DNA of 64,000 nt from Ontholestes murinus (Eukaryota > Arthropoda > Insecta > Coleoptera > Staphylinidae): positions 39,123,107 through 39,187,106 of the forward strand of contig OZ018388.1 in the NCBI GenBank assembly GCA_963969525.1. Direction: 5' to 3'. Numbering within the stretch: position 1 is the first letter of the stretch; each line of letters begins with the position of its first letter. The notes under the pieces were generated by a model. That model was not told the DNA's origin, ran no database searches, and saw only the letters and a list, made by a program, of their open reading frames with translations. This document shows positions 11,915 through 22,916 of this stretch, one piece after another. A program made the translations under genes and the position numbers.

Positions 11915-12138
11915 GTAACGGGTGTCCAACAATTATTGCAGTCCCGGGTGGCGTTGGAATCAAAAACGTAGGTCAATTCTTTCATGTGCTAAATAAATGA
12001 ACTGACATGTTAATTGTCAAACATAACCTAAATGTGCATTAAAAGTGTCAGTTCATTTATTTGCAACATGTAAGAATCGACCTACGTTTTTTATTCCAAC
12101 GCCACCCGGGACTGCAATAATTGTTGGACACCCGTTAC
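11915..12138. mobile_element. foldback MITE, 224 bp
   Basis: The two halves are inverted copies of each other over about 97 bp, starting GTAACGGGTGTCCAACAATT on each side, with a loop of about 25 bp. The arms differ at only a handful of bases. TA lies at the edge of the ACGGGTGTCC ends, consistent with a TA-targeting mariner-type MITE. A TAC duplication is also possible. It has no coding capacity. Confidence 0.85.
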
Positions 12139-12589
12139 TACTGAACAGTCAAATAAGAATTCCTAGACATAGATTTTATGGAACGTACTGAAAAAGAATT
12201 GACAATTCAATGTTTAATGGCTCAACTTAAGGACCGGAAAGAGGCTTTATAATATTTACAAACCTGGTCATGGTTGCTCTTTAAGCAAGCCTTCACAATA
12301 ACGCCTGTTATAAAACTATCATTGCTCATACGCAGTGAAGCCTTCATTATGCTTTAGGGGCAGATCTCGCCCAAGAAAAGAAACCTGCAGAGAGGAATTA
12401 CCCATTTTGCCTCATCGGCAGACAATCCTCCCTTCCGCTCGTACCAAAGACCGCAATTGAAAATAAAAGTTACTGTGCTTACACAGATTGCAAACAATCG
12501 TTTGTAAGGGATAGTGTAGAGTGATGTGTTTTTATTTTTTTTTATATCACCCGGGATGCTATCCCAATTAGCTTATTATTTCACTACAA
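12139..12589. other. non-coding, nothing recognised
   Basis: Between the MITE and the LINE fragment I see no gene or repeat. Confidence 0.4.
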
Positions 12590-13656
12590 CAAAAAGTTAA
12601 TCTGTGGTTCTGCAGAGTCCCCACTGCGGCCCCTTACTATTCCTTTTATTTGTCAATGACATATCTCAATCAATACATCATTCTCAATTTTTGTTGTTTG
12701 CAGATGATCTCAAAATATTTAAAGAAACACGCAAATGCCTAGTAGCGGATTGGTGTCATTCCAACGGTCTCAATTTCAATCTCAGTAAATATAACTGCAT
12801 TACCTTTTCTCGTACGAAATTTACGATTAATATCAATTACATGAATGAAGAGAAGATGATAGCGAAAACTGAGTTAGTTAAAGACTTGGGTGCTTAGTTC
12901 AATCAAAAATTTAACTTTGAGCATCATATTAAGTTTATATGTAACTGCGCCTCGAAAATGTTCGGGTACATTAAGCGGAAGTCCAGCGATTTGTCAACTT
13001 CTTCTTTAAAACTTGTATACTTTGCATTCGTTCGTTCGCCTTGAATATGTGTCTTGTATATGGTCACCTTATCAACAAACGTATATTAAGCAAATCTAGA
13101 CTATTCAAAATAAGTTTATTAAACATTTTTGATCTAAACCCGATCATAATTCCAATCTTAATATTTTATCAAACATTAATAATCTGTGCTGCAGGCGTCA
13201 GTTCGCAGATATGTCGTTACTATTTGGTATTGTGAATGGAAACATCGATTGTCCATAGCTACTCCTTAAAATAAACTTTGCTTTTAAGTCTGATGGTCGT
13301 ACATGCCGTAACCCTCCGCTATTTCGCATACCTTTCCACCATACCAATTATGGGTTTAACAGCCCTCTCTCTCGTTTTATGCGGACAGCTAATTCACTGG
13401 CGAGCCATCCAATGTGCGATCTGTTTTGTAATGATCCATCAAAATTCATGCGTTTTGCAGGGTTATGCCATTATTGTCATCGCGGGGATGGTAATTTTGT
13501 ACTTATAATTGTTAGTGTTTTGCGTATAATGTGTTTGATTGTTTAATTTTAAGTTAATAATATAAATATTATTTCTTATTTTTTTTTGTATTTTTACATG
13601 TTTATCTTATATTTGTAAAAAAGAGTATATTCCGTTAAATAAATAAATAAATAAAT
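12590..13656 (+). mobile_element. 5'-truncated Jockey/I-like LINE
   Basis: The fragment starts inside reverse transcriptase motif B (LQSPHCGPLLFLLFVNDI) and reaches motif C as FADDLKIF by about 12710. The thumb and connection follow (LSKYNCITFSRTKF, then KDLGA ending in a stop near 12896). Frameshifted downstream pieces (IKFICNCASKMFGYIK, FVRS) run to about 13120. The 3' end is marked by a TAAA repeat at about 13637-13656. Truncation at the 5' end and a simple-repeat tail are typical of target-primed insertion. It is inactive. Confidence 0.8.
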
Positions 13657-14076
13657 CATCTCACCAAACTACTGGTCCAGTTAGAAGATACAAACACTAG
13701 TTTGAAAATAAACAACTAGTCCCTAATTTCTAACAATAAATAACTTCAAAATAGATTAGAAATCTTGAAACAAAAACCAAATATTTACCTATCCAAAGGA
13801 CAACCATTGTTGCAGAAAATTAAACTAATGTAAGTTGAAATTCTCAAATTTGCCAGCCGATGGAGCAAGCGTTCCGCGAATAGCAAAAGTAAATAATAAA
13901 TTAAAAATGAACGAAGAACAAAAAAAAAGAACGCGGATACAGTAGAATCCGCAAAAAATGTATACCATTGAAAAATATAATAACATCCGCACAATTACAA
14001 GATGCACTAAATAAATTAGAAAATAATAATCCATTGGCAAAAGGTGGTGGAAAAATGGAAATACAAAAAAAGAAGA
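13657..14076. other. unassigned, faint coiled-coil-like reading
   Basis: A discontinuous plus-strand reading near 13660-13830 has heptad-like leucines (LLVQLEDTNTSL, then LEILKQKP), as seen in LINE ORF1 or gag coiled coils. Stops interrupt it. I cannot assign it. Confidence 0.2.
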
Positions 14077-14320
14077 GATAATAGTAGCAGCACTGTTTGG
14101 CTATCGATCACGTGGTTCTTCCGCCGTGTGATTTGTGTATTTTTATGTGTGTAAATGAGCTTGTTACGTTAAAGGATCGTAACCGTCTCTCTAAAGCACC
14201 ATTAATTGTATCCCAATGATGAATGATATCGGTCACCCATCCAACTACTTACTCGAACCAACGTTGCTGCACGTGAGTTCGGAGCCGTAACCGAATGCGT
14301 CATTACCGGTGTGTTGGAGA
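14077..14320 (-). mobile_element. SINE copy 1 with a 5S-rRNA-like head
   Basis: Read on the minus strand, the head contains GCAGCAACGTTGGTTCGAG followed by TAGTTGGATGGGTGACCG at 14230-14247. These resemble box A and box C of the 5S rRNA internal promoter. The body matches the copies at 59475 and 60870 (GGGATACAATTAATGGTGCT, CGATCCTTTAACGTAACAAG, GGAAGAACCACGTG). The tail is a degenerate ACT repeat. It lies just beyond the 3' end of a LINE on the same strand. Confidence 0.75.
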
Positions 14321-14340
14321 GATAATTTTAATCAATTAAT

Positions 14341-16200
14341 ATTAATAATAATAATAATAATAAATTTATTTGCCCAACAGATAAACCAATTACAGGACAA
14401 CATTAAGTACAAAAGTAAAAAGTAAACAATTAATTCATTAAGATAATAATAAATAATAACTAATCATACATGTATAAAAATGGAAAGAAGAAGGAGGAAG
14501 AAATAAAGGCAAAGAAATGTCTATAAATTAGATATATATATAATATATTAGATAAATATATCGTGAAACTCGGTATTAGCATTTCTACTCATATGATGAA
14601 TCGGCGACTTAGACATAGTAACGGACCTCGATGTGGGGATGAAAAAAGTAGGGTTTGTGTGCCGCGAGGTAAGCCTAGGAACGGAAAACTTCACCATTGA
14701 TAAAAGATCTGGGCAATCAATGTCATTGTGAATTAATTTGTACATCAGTGACGCACTGTTTACATCTCTGCGACTAGAAAGAGAGTTTAGAAGATGACGA
14801 TGGAGTAGCTCCTCATATTCTATACCTCTTTCAGGGAAAGTTTTGTCCTCCTTGAAACTCAGATGTTTTAGGAAGCGACGTTGTATCCTTTCAATTAGTA
14901 GTGATAAATACACAAAGTGGGGATACCAAATTGACGAAGCGTATTCTAAATGACTTCGTACAAAAGCCGAATAAAGGCATTTAATTACATCACTATCATT
15001 AAAATATTTACAAGTACACATAATGAAACCCAACATTTTGGAAGCAGATGAATATAAATCATTTATGTGTTTAACAAAAGTTATCTGAGAGTCAAAGAGT
15101 ACGCCCAAATCTCTGATCTCTGTAAGCCGTTGTAGGGGATAGCCATTGATATTATAGCTGAAGTTTACGCGCGAACACGTGAGAATATGACAGTAGCACA
15201 TTTATTGATATTCAAGTTCAATTTATTATTAGTACACCACCTAGAAATGAGATCAAGATTATCTTGGAGCTTCAGTGAGTCGTGCAAATTACAAACATTT
15301 GAGAAAATTTTCAAGTCATCCGCATATGCTAAAACGTGGCAAGACAAAGAGGAAATTAGATCGTTAATAAACATGATGAATAAAAGCGGACCAAGGTTAG
15401 AGCCCTGAGGTACCCCAGACAATGAAGTAAATGTATAGGACTTATATCCATTATAGTGTACATAGTTAGTTCGACCATACAAGTATGAACGAAAAAAATT
15501 AATAGTATCAGTGCTGAGACCAAATTCCGCATGTTTATTCAGCAAGATAGTGTGGTCAATACAATCAAATGCACGAGAAAAATCGGTGTAGATTACGTCC
15601 ATTTGAGTTCGATTTTCAATGGAATCACTTATATGTTGAGTGATGATTGCAAGGTTGGTAACTGTAGACCTACCCTTCATAAAACCATGTTGACATGGCG
15701 AAATTAAAGTTCTTATATGACAATATAAGGAAGTGTACAACATTTGTTCGAAAACTTTAGAAAAGTTTGAGAGAATAGCAATTGGTCGGTAATTGCTGAT
15801 ATTGGTTTTATCACCCTTTTTGTGTACAGGGCTCAGACGCGCACATTTCTACATTTGCGGAAATGTCTGAGTAAGAACTGCCAAATTGAAAATAGTTAAT
15901 AGAGGTTTGACAAATATGTATTTACAATCTTTAATGAAAAAACTGGGTAATTGATCATCACCAGCAGTGTTGTTATTTTTGAGCTTATTAATACTATTAA
16001 TAATGTCAGTCTCGTTGAAAGGAGTAAAATTAAAGGGAATAGTATATGCAGATGGTTCTGTGAAGGTTGCATTTGATGAAGGGGAATAAACATTGCGGAA
16101 GGCATCAGCAAATGAATTTACAATTTCATCAGGTTTATTGAGTGTTGTATTACCATTGCACAATTGAGAGGGAATTCTTGTAGTGCCATTTTTAGCATGT
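14341..16200 (-). mobile_element. Jockey/I-like LINE, ORF2 reverse transcriptase with frameshifts
   Basis: On the minus strand the segment reads through most of a LINE reverse transcriptase. It begins with an INKLKNNNTAGDD start region (about 16000), then the SPVHKKGDK and NYRPIAILS fingers. Motif A is DFSRAFD, motif B GVPQGSNLGPLLF and motif C YADDLKIF. The C-terminal region is LGVLFDSQI, HLEYASSIW and RRFLKHLSF. Two frameshifts (near 15850 and 15180) break it into three frames of about 104, 192 and 217 codons. The 3' end at 14343 is a TAA or ATT repeat. The endonuclease is missing at the 5' end. Confidence 0.85.
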
Positions 16201-16329
16201 CAGAGCAATAATATCAAAGTCTATATTAAGCGATGCAGTGTAGAGATCATGTGAAGAAGAAAGGAGAACGTTAAATGTAAATTAACCGCTGTTCCTAGAA
16301 TATCATGGTATTTTTAGGCAGGTCAAATC

Positions 16330-18010
16330 CAAAATCATGGATCGTGGATGATGTTATCATATACATCAGGAAAATATATGTCCCACCGGTTTTCTGGTAG
16401 TGACTAACCTAAAAATTAAAAAGGAAGTTGAAGTCGCATTTAAAATTAGCGTTGAAAAAGTATTTAAGGAAAAATTTCAAGGTGTGCAATTATGGCCCAT
16501 TAACATAAAATTACAAAAATACTATGTTTTTGCCGAGCGCCAAAAACAAAACTGTTGAAATGAAAATAATTTATAAAAATGCTGTACAAAATCAAACCAA
16601 AGTGATGCAATTAAAGTGTCAAGGGTTATATAACAAATTAGAAGAGATGAATGAAGTATGTTGTAAAGCTATGTTTATAGTAAAAAAAAGAACATTTCTG
16701 GTGATTTCCCTATTTAAAAAAATAAATTTACGAACATTCTAGATTCAGTTCATAATATTTGTGATAATATCACTTTTTGTGAAGATCTAAATGTTAACTC
16801 ACTTAAAGAGTCGTCAAACAAAAAACTGTTTTTGAGCATTTCTGATTATACGAATTAAATTATATATGTGGAGACTATAAGAATTTTTATAAATAAAAAC
16901 AATTATATTTCCAGTTCCGACATCGATTATATCATTTTGAATTTTTCAAGCGAATTAACATGTTAGGTTATTGATCCATATATTTCTGATCATAAAGCTC
17001 AATGTGTAATATACAATATTTGTTCTATAGTGTATTAGATAATACACTCCAATAAGACGAAACGTAACAAAACATGATATTTATATTATATTTATATTAT
17101 TTACTTTACAGGATCTATTACAAAAAATATAAAAATACATACATAAACACTGAATCACTTCAAAATTTGGAACTTAGATCCTGAAGGCGGAGTTCACGAT
17201 TTCATGTGTTCTTTCACTCGATCCAATACATTTCTCAGCTGGTGACTATGCTCATCATGCAAGTGTGGTCATTGAGGCAATATTTTTGCCATTTCTGGCG
17301 TATTTAGGTCCAATTTTTTAGACCTGTTTTATTTTATTTGCTTATGTCAGTGTGACATTTTATTTGATATAATTGATATTCAAGAAATATCAATTGGATC
17401 ATATTATAATCAGCATTCAAAATTTTTAAAGAAATTTTATTTAATAATATTGAACCTCACTATGGTCAACAAACGAAATCAGAAAGGCAAGAAATTAACT
17501 CATTTTATTTTGGTTAAATAATGTTTTGTAACTATTGTTAAGAAATACTTTATGTTATAAATGTACATTTAGTTATTAAAAACAAATTTGTGAAGAAAGT
17601 GCTAATATTTGGAATACAATTATGAAACATTATGTAGCAGTGATATTATTCTACTATTCTAACTCGTGCATTTGATACGGTTAACATTAAATTTGTTATT
17701 ATATAACATAATTATTTGGGGAAATCTGCTTTGACGAGTCGTATTTTTATACTACAAAAAAGAGTATTACGTTTGAAAGATGGTATTTCATCCAGATAAT
17801 CATGTAAACTAATATTTTTCAAATACAATATACTTACATTTATATGTATATACTTGTTTAGAATTGGTTTGTTTGTAAAAAATCACATACATTTTTTTGA
17901 TGCAAATTCTAATTCAATTAGTCTTGTAGGACTAGAGTATAAAAGAGGGCCGAAAGATAATTGTATTACAATATGTAAGAAAATACCAAGTTTCTTAAAA
18001 AAATAAGGTT
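16330..18010 (+). mobile_element. old LINE relic with internal deletions
   Basis: Scattered plus-strand similarity spans a whole LINE. Near 16780-17030 the end of an apurinic-type endonuclease is visible (SDIDYII, then ISDHKAQCVIY, the SDH motif). At about 17660 comes reverse transcriptase motif A (LTRAFDTVNIKF). From about 17715 the C-terminal region appears (SRIFILQKRVLRLKDGIS, then FVKNHIHFFDANSNS). Motifs B and C are deleted and many stops are present. A 72-codon open frame at 16524-16742 probably belongs to the upstream part. Confidence 0.65.
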
Positions 18011-18287
18011 TATAATTAATTTAAAATACAAGTAGAAATGTATTTATTAAATATTGTATTTTATAACATAGAAGAATTATTTGTATTGTTTTTTTAAAAC
18101 AAAATGTTACACTGACTTGTGCAATATGGTTCGAATTATGTGGATTAATAAATAATGATTATTAAAATTATATTATTGTCTGGATACAATGTCTTTAAAT
18201 TAAATTGAATTGGGACATACAGGTATAGAGAACTACAAAGTAAAAGATAATTGCATACTTTTCTGTATAGGCATTTAGAGCAAATAA

Positions 18288-18470
18288 TGTATAGTCCATC
18301 CGTTGGATCTTCCGGCCTAAGTCACAAAATATCGCTTCGAGAAACGACACAAAACATTCAGTCTGATAAAGTAAACCAAACGCGTTAGAAAAAAACGCAC
18401 TGTAAAACTTTCGTCGTTTTTTGAAGCGATAGTTTGTGACGTAGGACGGAAGATTCAACGGATGGGCTAT
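18288..18470. mobile_element. foldback MITE, 183 bp
   Basis: Arms of about 58 bp are inverted copies (TATAGTCCATCCGTTGGATC on the left, TATAGCCCATCCGTTGAATC read inward from the right), separated by a spacer of about 65 bp. The outer ends carry TA. The arms show about eight differences. There is no coding potential. Confidence 0.8.
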
Positions 18471-18559
18471 AATTCAATAAAATTTTTATAACAAAATAAA
18501 CAAATTTCAGTTAGACGATAAAAAGCAAATAGCTAAAGTAAACTCTTATTTAATGTAAG

Positions 18560-18735
18560 ACTGACAAATTATTAATACTACAAAATAAATCACTTATTGG
18601 AACAACTACTTCTCTGGCTAATACCTCGACAGACATTGAATGATACAAAATTAATTTGGGTGTTACAAATAGCATGGCTATCAAAGCAACACTAGTTTAA
18701 ACATATTTATTTCCGTGAAATAAATTAAAAATGGT
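18560..18735. repeat. dispersed repeat shared with 41110-41265
   Basis: A diverged direct match including ACTTCTCTGGCTAATACCTC, GACAGACATTGAATGATACA and TTATTTATTTCCGT. The second copy has the same order with about 15 percent differences. I cannot assign it to a known family. Confidence 0.65.
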
Positions 18736-18904
18736 TGAATTTACGTTAAATAGTTTGTGAGTGAATATGGTATGATAAATTTGGAAAAAGAAATGTAATT
18801 AAAAATAAATAAGCAAAAGTATATAAATAATTTAATTCTCAAGTTTATAACCATCTGCAGACGCGTGATTCGATCTTTCGATCTCTTCAGTAAAGCTTTA
18901 TTAT

Positions 18905-19138
18905 AAAATGGTGATGTGGCCATCATAGTACTTTCCCTATATTTTACTCGAAAACTATGAGGTTTATGCAAAAATGTTACTTTTAATAATTTGTGCAGTT
19001 TTTAATTCTCTACAATTATTTGTTATATAAATTTTATGTAACTCCAACAGTTTATTAGCAATTGGCAAAAAATATCAAAATTTTCAATTTTTATTTTTTT
19101 TTCTCATAAGTTAAGAATTTTATGAAAAATAAATTACT
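18905..19138 (+). repeat. 5' half of the TACTTTCCC element
   Basis: This matches the first roughly 230 bp of the full copy at 21937-22589, starting AAAATGGTGATGTGGCCATC and including the terminal TACTTTCCCTATATT at 18929. It stops abruptly near 19138. The complementary 3' half lies at 20203-20470. Confidence 0.8.
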
Positions 19139-20202
19139 AAACCCAGATGGAATTGAATTCAAAATAAAAGTAAAAGCGTTCACAAATGAAAATAATAAAT
19201 ATAAATTTATTAATTAAATCAAAAATATTCGGTTGCCACAAAAATTACAATTAAATAAAGGTAGTCGTAGAGCGGCTAGATCGATTACTTAAAATCTCCG
19301 AATTTAAACTAGAAAATTGAATTCAAGCTTAAGCATTATAAACCGGAGGTTATCAGTGGCCACTGTTAAATTGCCGGAATAAATAAACAACGTATGCCAA
19401 CCACCGGCGAAATGGCACGCTCTTCGAGATGACACAAATAAATATCTTAAGCCTAGTACGGTAATTAATAATTATTCGAACAAAAATTAAATAATATTAA
19501 CAATTAACTAAGTAACTATTCTCCTGCGTGTAGACTTAGATTCCAATCAACCCAAAAGTTTATAATAATCCACAATGATTCTCTTAGACAAAGAATTATT
19601 GACAAACACGTGTAAATTGCACACGCACACAAGTACGGTGTAAAACCAAAAATACAACAAAAATCTGGCCTGTTTGTTCCCCCTTGCTTCCCTCGTGGTG
19701 GTCGTTGGAAATGAAAGAAACCCTCTGGCTACACTGTGTTTCCGTCGTGACAATGGTACTTGTTACGCAGCGTGACGGTCCGGTCTCCAACGGTGGCTCT
19801 GCAGTTTGAATTTCGCGCGTTCTCCGCAACCCAAGAAAAATTCGACGCTCGGCTCGAGGATCAGCAGCCAGCTAATTTCACAAATTCGCTCTCTAATTAC
19901 GTAGAGCCGGGGTAGGGCCTGGGATGTTATGCGCTCCGTTGTGTACGGTGTCGTACTCCACGTGCTTGGACTATTTGCACTTTGCAAAATTTATTCTATT
20001 TCGTTAACAATTACTGGATATATTCAAAACTGCCGACGCGCTGCCCGCGCGTCAATGCCAAAACTCCCGCCGCCCGTCTTTTTTTTCAAACAATCTTATC
20101 ACGGCCCGCCGTGAATATCCACGGCCTACCATATTTCCCTATTGCCTCAATTAATTGCGCGCGAAATATAAATTGGAACGGCATGGAAATATGACCGTTA
20201 CA
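19139..20202. other. GC-elevated segment between two half elements
   Basis: Composition rises from about 19540 to 20150, with several CpGs (for example around 19800-19920 and 20030-20090). No open frame longer than 80 codons stands out, and none is recognisable. It lies exactly between the 5' and 3' halves of the TACTTTCCC element. It may be an insertion into that element, for instance an LTR, or host promoter sequence captured between two separate fragments. No clear LTR ends or target duplication were found. Confidence 0.3.
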
Positions 20203-20470
20203 GAATGTTTACCAAAAGCTTTTCAGTTCCAGTTTTTAACGATAAAACCTTAAGTTTGAAGTTTCATCTCAGACAGATTATTCGTTTTTGAGATACAGCG
20301 CCCACCGACAGACACACAGACAGACAGACACACACAGACACAGAATTTTTTTTCCAGAAATTAGTGTTTTGGGCTTAGGGGGCCCAAAACGGATATTTCC
20401 GCAAAAAAAAATTTCAAAAAAAATCACGAAAACAATACTCCCCCTATATACTACGTGTATAGGGAAAGTA
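20203..20470 (+). repeat. 3' half of the TACTTTCCC element
   Basis: This matches 22297-22589 of the full copy, beginning GAATGTTTACCAAAAGCTTT and ending TATAGGGAAAGTA. It includes a CAGA/CACA simple repeat near 20310-20342 and the GGATATTTCCGCAAAAAAAA stretch. About 135 bp of the middle of the full element is absent between the two halves. Confidence 0.8.
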
Positions 20471-21936
20471 AAAATTGATTTTATATACAAGTAAAAACAT
20501 TTACTGAACTAATATAATGAAATGTAAAGAACTTACTCAGGCAAGTATGGCAACTGACACAATAATGAAATATAATCGACTGAAGGTCTGAATTTATACT
20601 TTAGTGAATTCTACAGAAATAAGTACGTTCGGGATTAAGTAAAATACCCACATAGAAATAATTTAATAATAAAAATGCAATAAAGTCCTTTAAGTTGTAG
20701 AAAATTAACTAATAATTAGAAAAAAACACGAGAATGCTGTTAATTGAATTAGACCTCCAATCTTGAATGCATAATTTTCAATATTTAATTTTATTAATTA
20801 TTTGCTAATAAATTTCTTTGAAAACTCCAAACTTTTTAAGTTACAATAATAAAACATAAATCGATGTTTTATATTTACAGAAATAATATATTTTGGACTG
20901 AAAATTTAATAGAATTCTAAAAATAAAATTTAAAAAGAATGATATTTAGTGAACAATAATATATAATACCTACATCATTCATGGGGATTCTCTTTGGCTT
21001 TCATCACCTGTGATTTATATTGGAATAATGGAGGTACATTCGGAGTTTATTTTTAGTTGAGCCGACGCGACCCTCTCGACATATATCCTCATAGAATTTT
21101 GACGATAGAAATGTGCTGGAAATAATAATGTCTCGCGTTGATGCATTTGTAAGAAATTGATCGATGAATTCCATTACGCCGGACGGGCAAAGGTTTTAGG
21201 AAAATATATAGTGCTAAAGCAGAAATAATGTATTCCATGTCGTGAAGATGTATGAATAGGCATGGCTGTCGCACCGGATTTTCCATTTTTAAATCAAATT
21301 ATTTAACATCCATGTTAATTTTCCTGGGGTATGTTTGACTATGCTGTCTGCATTCCTATTAACAATTTCCCAGGTGGCACTTGAAGGTTCCCAGATCGGT
21401 TAAGGGATTGATATAAGTGGATACTGATACTTGATGAGATTAAACGTCGACATGGGAATACAGACGGAAATAAATTGGTCCCACCCTAACAAGAATCTCT
21501 CAATTACATCTCGTTAGTCATGTACCTATTCACTTTAAGCCTTTATTACTGCAACCTCAAGCAATAATTAGATGAAACCAGAAGTCGTTAAAAATTGTTA
21601 AATACATTTCTGTTTAAGAAAAAATGCGGGTATGCCGTTCGGAGAGAAATTTAATATCAGTGTCATGAGTGCGGTTTTTCCCCTAATTAAAAACTGTGCA
21701 TTATTAAGTGAGAGCGATATTTTATTTAAGTTACACATTTTGCAAGCCCGCAAGTCGCCTCTGACGCCCCCTGACTTAATAAAACACGCTTGGAACGGCT
21801 CTATTTCCCAGCAGCCCTTAAAGTCATTTTCAACGGGCTTATCATTTTAATACCGAACCTTCTTTAAACGTACGCTAGGGAAAATCATTACGCATAAACT
21901 GAAATAATTATTTTCTCTGCACCATCTCTTGACATA
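20471..21936. other. non-coding; 21000-21860 less AT-rich
   Basis: No gene was recognised. Between about 21000 and 21860 the base composition is more balanced than in the flanks, with no repeat signature that I can see. It could be conserved non-coding sequence of the host. No splice-flanked exon could be supported. Confidence 0.3.
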
Positions 21937-22400
21937 AAAATGGTGATGTGGCCATCATAGTACTTTCCCTATATTTTACTCGAAAACTATGAGGTTTACG
22001 AAAAAAAACTATTCTTAACTATTTGTTCAGTTTTGAATTATCTACAATTTTTTGTTATATAACTTTCATATTGCTTCAATAGTTTATTAGCAATTGGCAA
22101 AAAATATCAAAAATTTCAATTTTTATTTTTTTTCTCGAAAGTTAAGAATTTTATGAAAAATATATTTTAGCAAAATTTGTTCAGTTTCTCATTCTCTTTA
22201 ACTTTTTTTTGAAAAGTTTTGTAATATTTTTCATATTAAAAAAAATATCGGAAAAAAACAAAAAACGCCTCGAGTAAACACCCACTTCCGGTGTATGAAT
22301 GTTTACCAAAAGCTTTTCAGTTCCAGTTTTTAACGATAAAACCTTACGTTTAAAGTTTCATCTCAATCGGATCAGTCGTTTTTGAGATACAGCACCCACG

Positions 22401-22440
<40 letters not shown>

Positions 22441-22589
22441 CACACACAGACACAAAATTTTTTTTTCCAGAAATTAGTTTAATGGACTCAGGGGACCTCA
22501 AAACGGATATTTCCGCAAAAAAAATTTTTCAAAAAAAAAATCACGATCACAATACTTCCCCTATATATACTTCGTATATAGGGAAAGTA
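21937..22589 (+). mobile_element. full copy of a non-autonomous element with TACTTTCCCTATA ends
   Basis: The element is bounded by inverted ends TACTTTCCCTATATT (21961) and TATATAGGGAAAGTA (ending 22589). It has no coding frame. Internal features are a CAGA/CACA simple repeat at 22401-22452 and runs of A. Two half copies at 18905-19138 and 20203-20470 confirm that it is a repeated unit. A further TTACTTTCCCT occurs at 50380 without other similarity. I cannot name the superfamily. Confidence 0.75.
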
Positions 22590-22880
22590 AAAATATAATA
22601 TGAAGTCTATTATCCATGCACTGTGTTATATACCCTTACGCCTGTTTATTGTTATTATTATATATATTATATTTTTGGGTCTTAGTTATTTGTCAATAAT
22701 CATAATTGCTATTTTGTATGTATATATTATCAATCGTTATCTTATTATGCTTTCATTGTTGTATTTCTATTTTTGTACTTTATTTGATCAATCATTACTA
22801 ACACTTACCTCTACTAATTACTCTGACTCACCACTAACACAAATCCCTACCATCATATTTATCATTATTTACGCTTAGTT

Positions 22881-22883
<3 letters not shown>

Positions 22884-22911
<28 letters not shown>
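22884..22911. repeat. TA dinucleotide repeat at PLE-B end
   Basis: A short AT/TA tract directly follows the hammerhead-bearing end of the PLE-B copy. A longer tract sits at the equivalent place in the second copy (57496-57564). Confidence 0.9.
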
Positions 22912-22916
<5 letters not shown>

